A program made the position numbers and the translations under genes. This document shows, in pieces, positions 5,441-5,910 of a DNA stretch of 5,910 nucleotides. The stretch lies in contig JALWNJ010000129.1 in the NCBI GenBank assembly GCA_026995955.1, positions 1-5,910 of the forward strand, in the 5' to 3' direction. Source of the DNA: Gammaproteobacteria bacterium. Lineage in GTDB: Bacteria > Pseudomonadota > Gammaproteobacteria > J044. The first letter of the stretch is position 1. Each line of letters begins with the position of its first letter. The notes under the pieces are model-generated. The model searched no databases. It saw nothing but the letters and a program-made list of their open reading frames with translations, and was not told the origin of the DNA.

Positions 5441-5560
5441 GAGCCTGGCGATGTCCTACTTTCGCATGGGGAGACCCCACACTATCATCGGCGCTGAGCT
5501 GTTTCACTTCCGAGTTCGGGATGGGATCGGGTGGTTCCAGCTCGCTATGGTCGCCAGGCA
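5441..5560 (-). rRNA. rrf: 5S ribosomal RNA
   Basis: The minus strand starts TGCCTGGCGACCATAGCGAG and contains the conserved CCGAACTCGGAAGTGAAAC and GTGTGGGGTCTCCCCATGCG segments. It ends CGCCAGGC, which pairs with the 5' end. The length of 120 nt equals the usual gammaproteobacterial 5S. The ends are placed by comparison with the E. coli molecule and may be off by 1-2 nt. It is the last gene seen of the rRNA operon, directly before the terminator. Confidence 0.97.
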
Positions 5561-5658
5561 AACCGGTTCTCGTCGCGATGTCTCGCAACAAGCAATCTGG
5601 GAACAAGTCGGGGTTGAGACGATCACTTGCACAACCCACCCAACTGTTTGGGTGTTAT
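5561..5658 (-). other. 23S-5S internal transcribed spacer
   Basis: A ~98-nt spacer with no tRNA. The minus strand next to 23S has ACACCCAAACAGTTGGGTG, where CACCCAA and TTGGGTG are complementary around an ACAG loop. This hairpin would lie between the mature 23S 3' end and 5S, where rRNA precursors are cut by nucleases. Nothing else is recognised in it. Confidence 0.7.

Positions 5659-5910
<252 letters not shown>

Overview
The window looks like a GC-rich gammaproteobacterium, probably of the purple-sulfur/Chromatiales-like kind; the lineage is inferred from gene order and sequence style, not from a search. The backbone matches the E. coli block rrnB - birA - coaA - thrU - tyrU - glyT - thrT - tufB, down to the four tRNA anticodons (UGU, GUA, UCC, GGU). 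Here it runs on the minus strand from right to left: 23S, 5S, [lytic transglycosylase on the plus strand], birA, coaX, a SPOR-domain gene, tRNA-Thr(UGU), [ugd on the plus strand], tRNA-Tyr(GUA), tRNA-Gly(UCC), tRNA-Thr(GGU), tuf.

Layout. Positions 1-133 hold the first 44 codons of EF-Tu. Positions 176-563 hold three tRNAs of the tuf operon, with a near-consensus promoter (607-579) just upstream of tRNA-Tyr. Positions 753-2090 encode a complete UDP-glucose 6-dehydrogenase, divergent from that operon and convergent with tRNA-Thr(UGU) (2152-2227). This tRNA has its own promoter with a perfect TATAAT; its -35 element overlaps the stop codon of the upstream SPOR gene. Positions 2263-4618 form a tight three-gene operon, birA-coaX-SPOR (biotin ligase/repressor, type III pantothenate kinase, membrane-anchored SPOR protein). 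A 41-bp divergent gap separates birA from a secreted lytic transglycosylase (4660-5340). A strong bidirectional terminator (5395-5433) separates that gene from the end of an rRNA operon: 5S, a ~98-nt spacer, and the 3' end of 23S running off the window edge.

How it works together. Most of the block is translation machinery (rRNA, tRNA, EF-Tu). BirA and CoaX are cofactor enzymes for biotin and coenzyme A. Ugd supplies UDP-glucuronate for surface polysaccharide. The transglycosylase and the SPOR protein both concern peptidoglycan glycan strands. I see no mobile element, CRISPR array, phage gene, toxin system or clearly new system. The points that merit a second look are the ugd interruption of a conserved tRNA-tuf cluster with promoters on both halves, a possible leaderless birA with a shared palindromic -10, a Gln in the BirA adenylate-binding loop where E. 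coli has Arg118, and a short-period repeat between two tRNAs.
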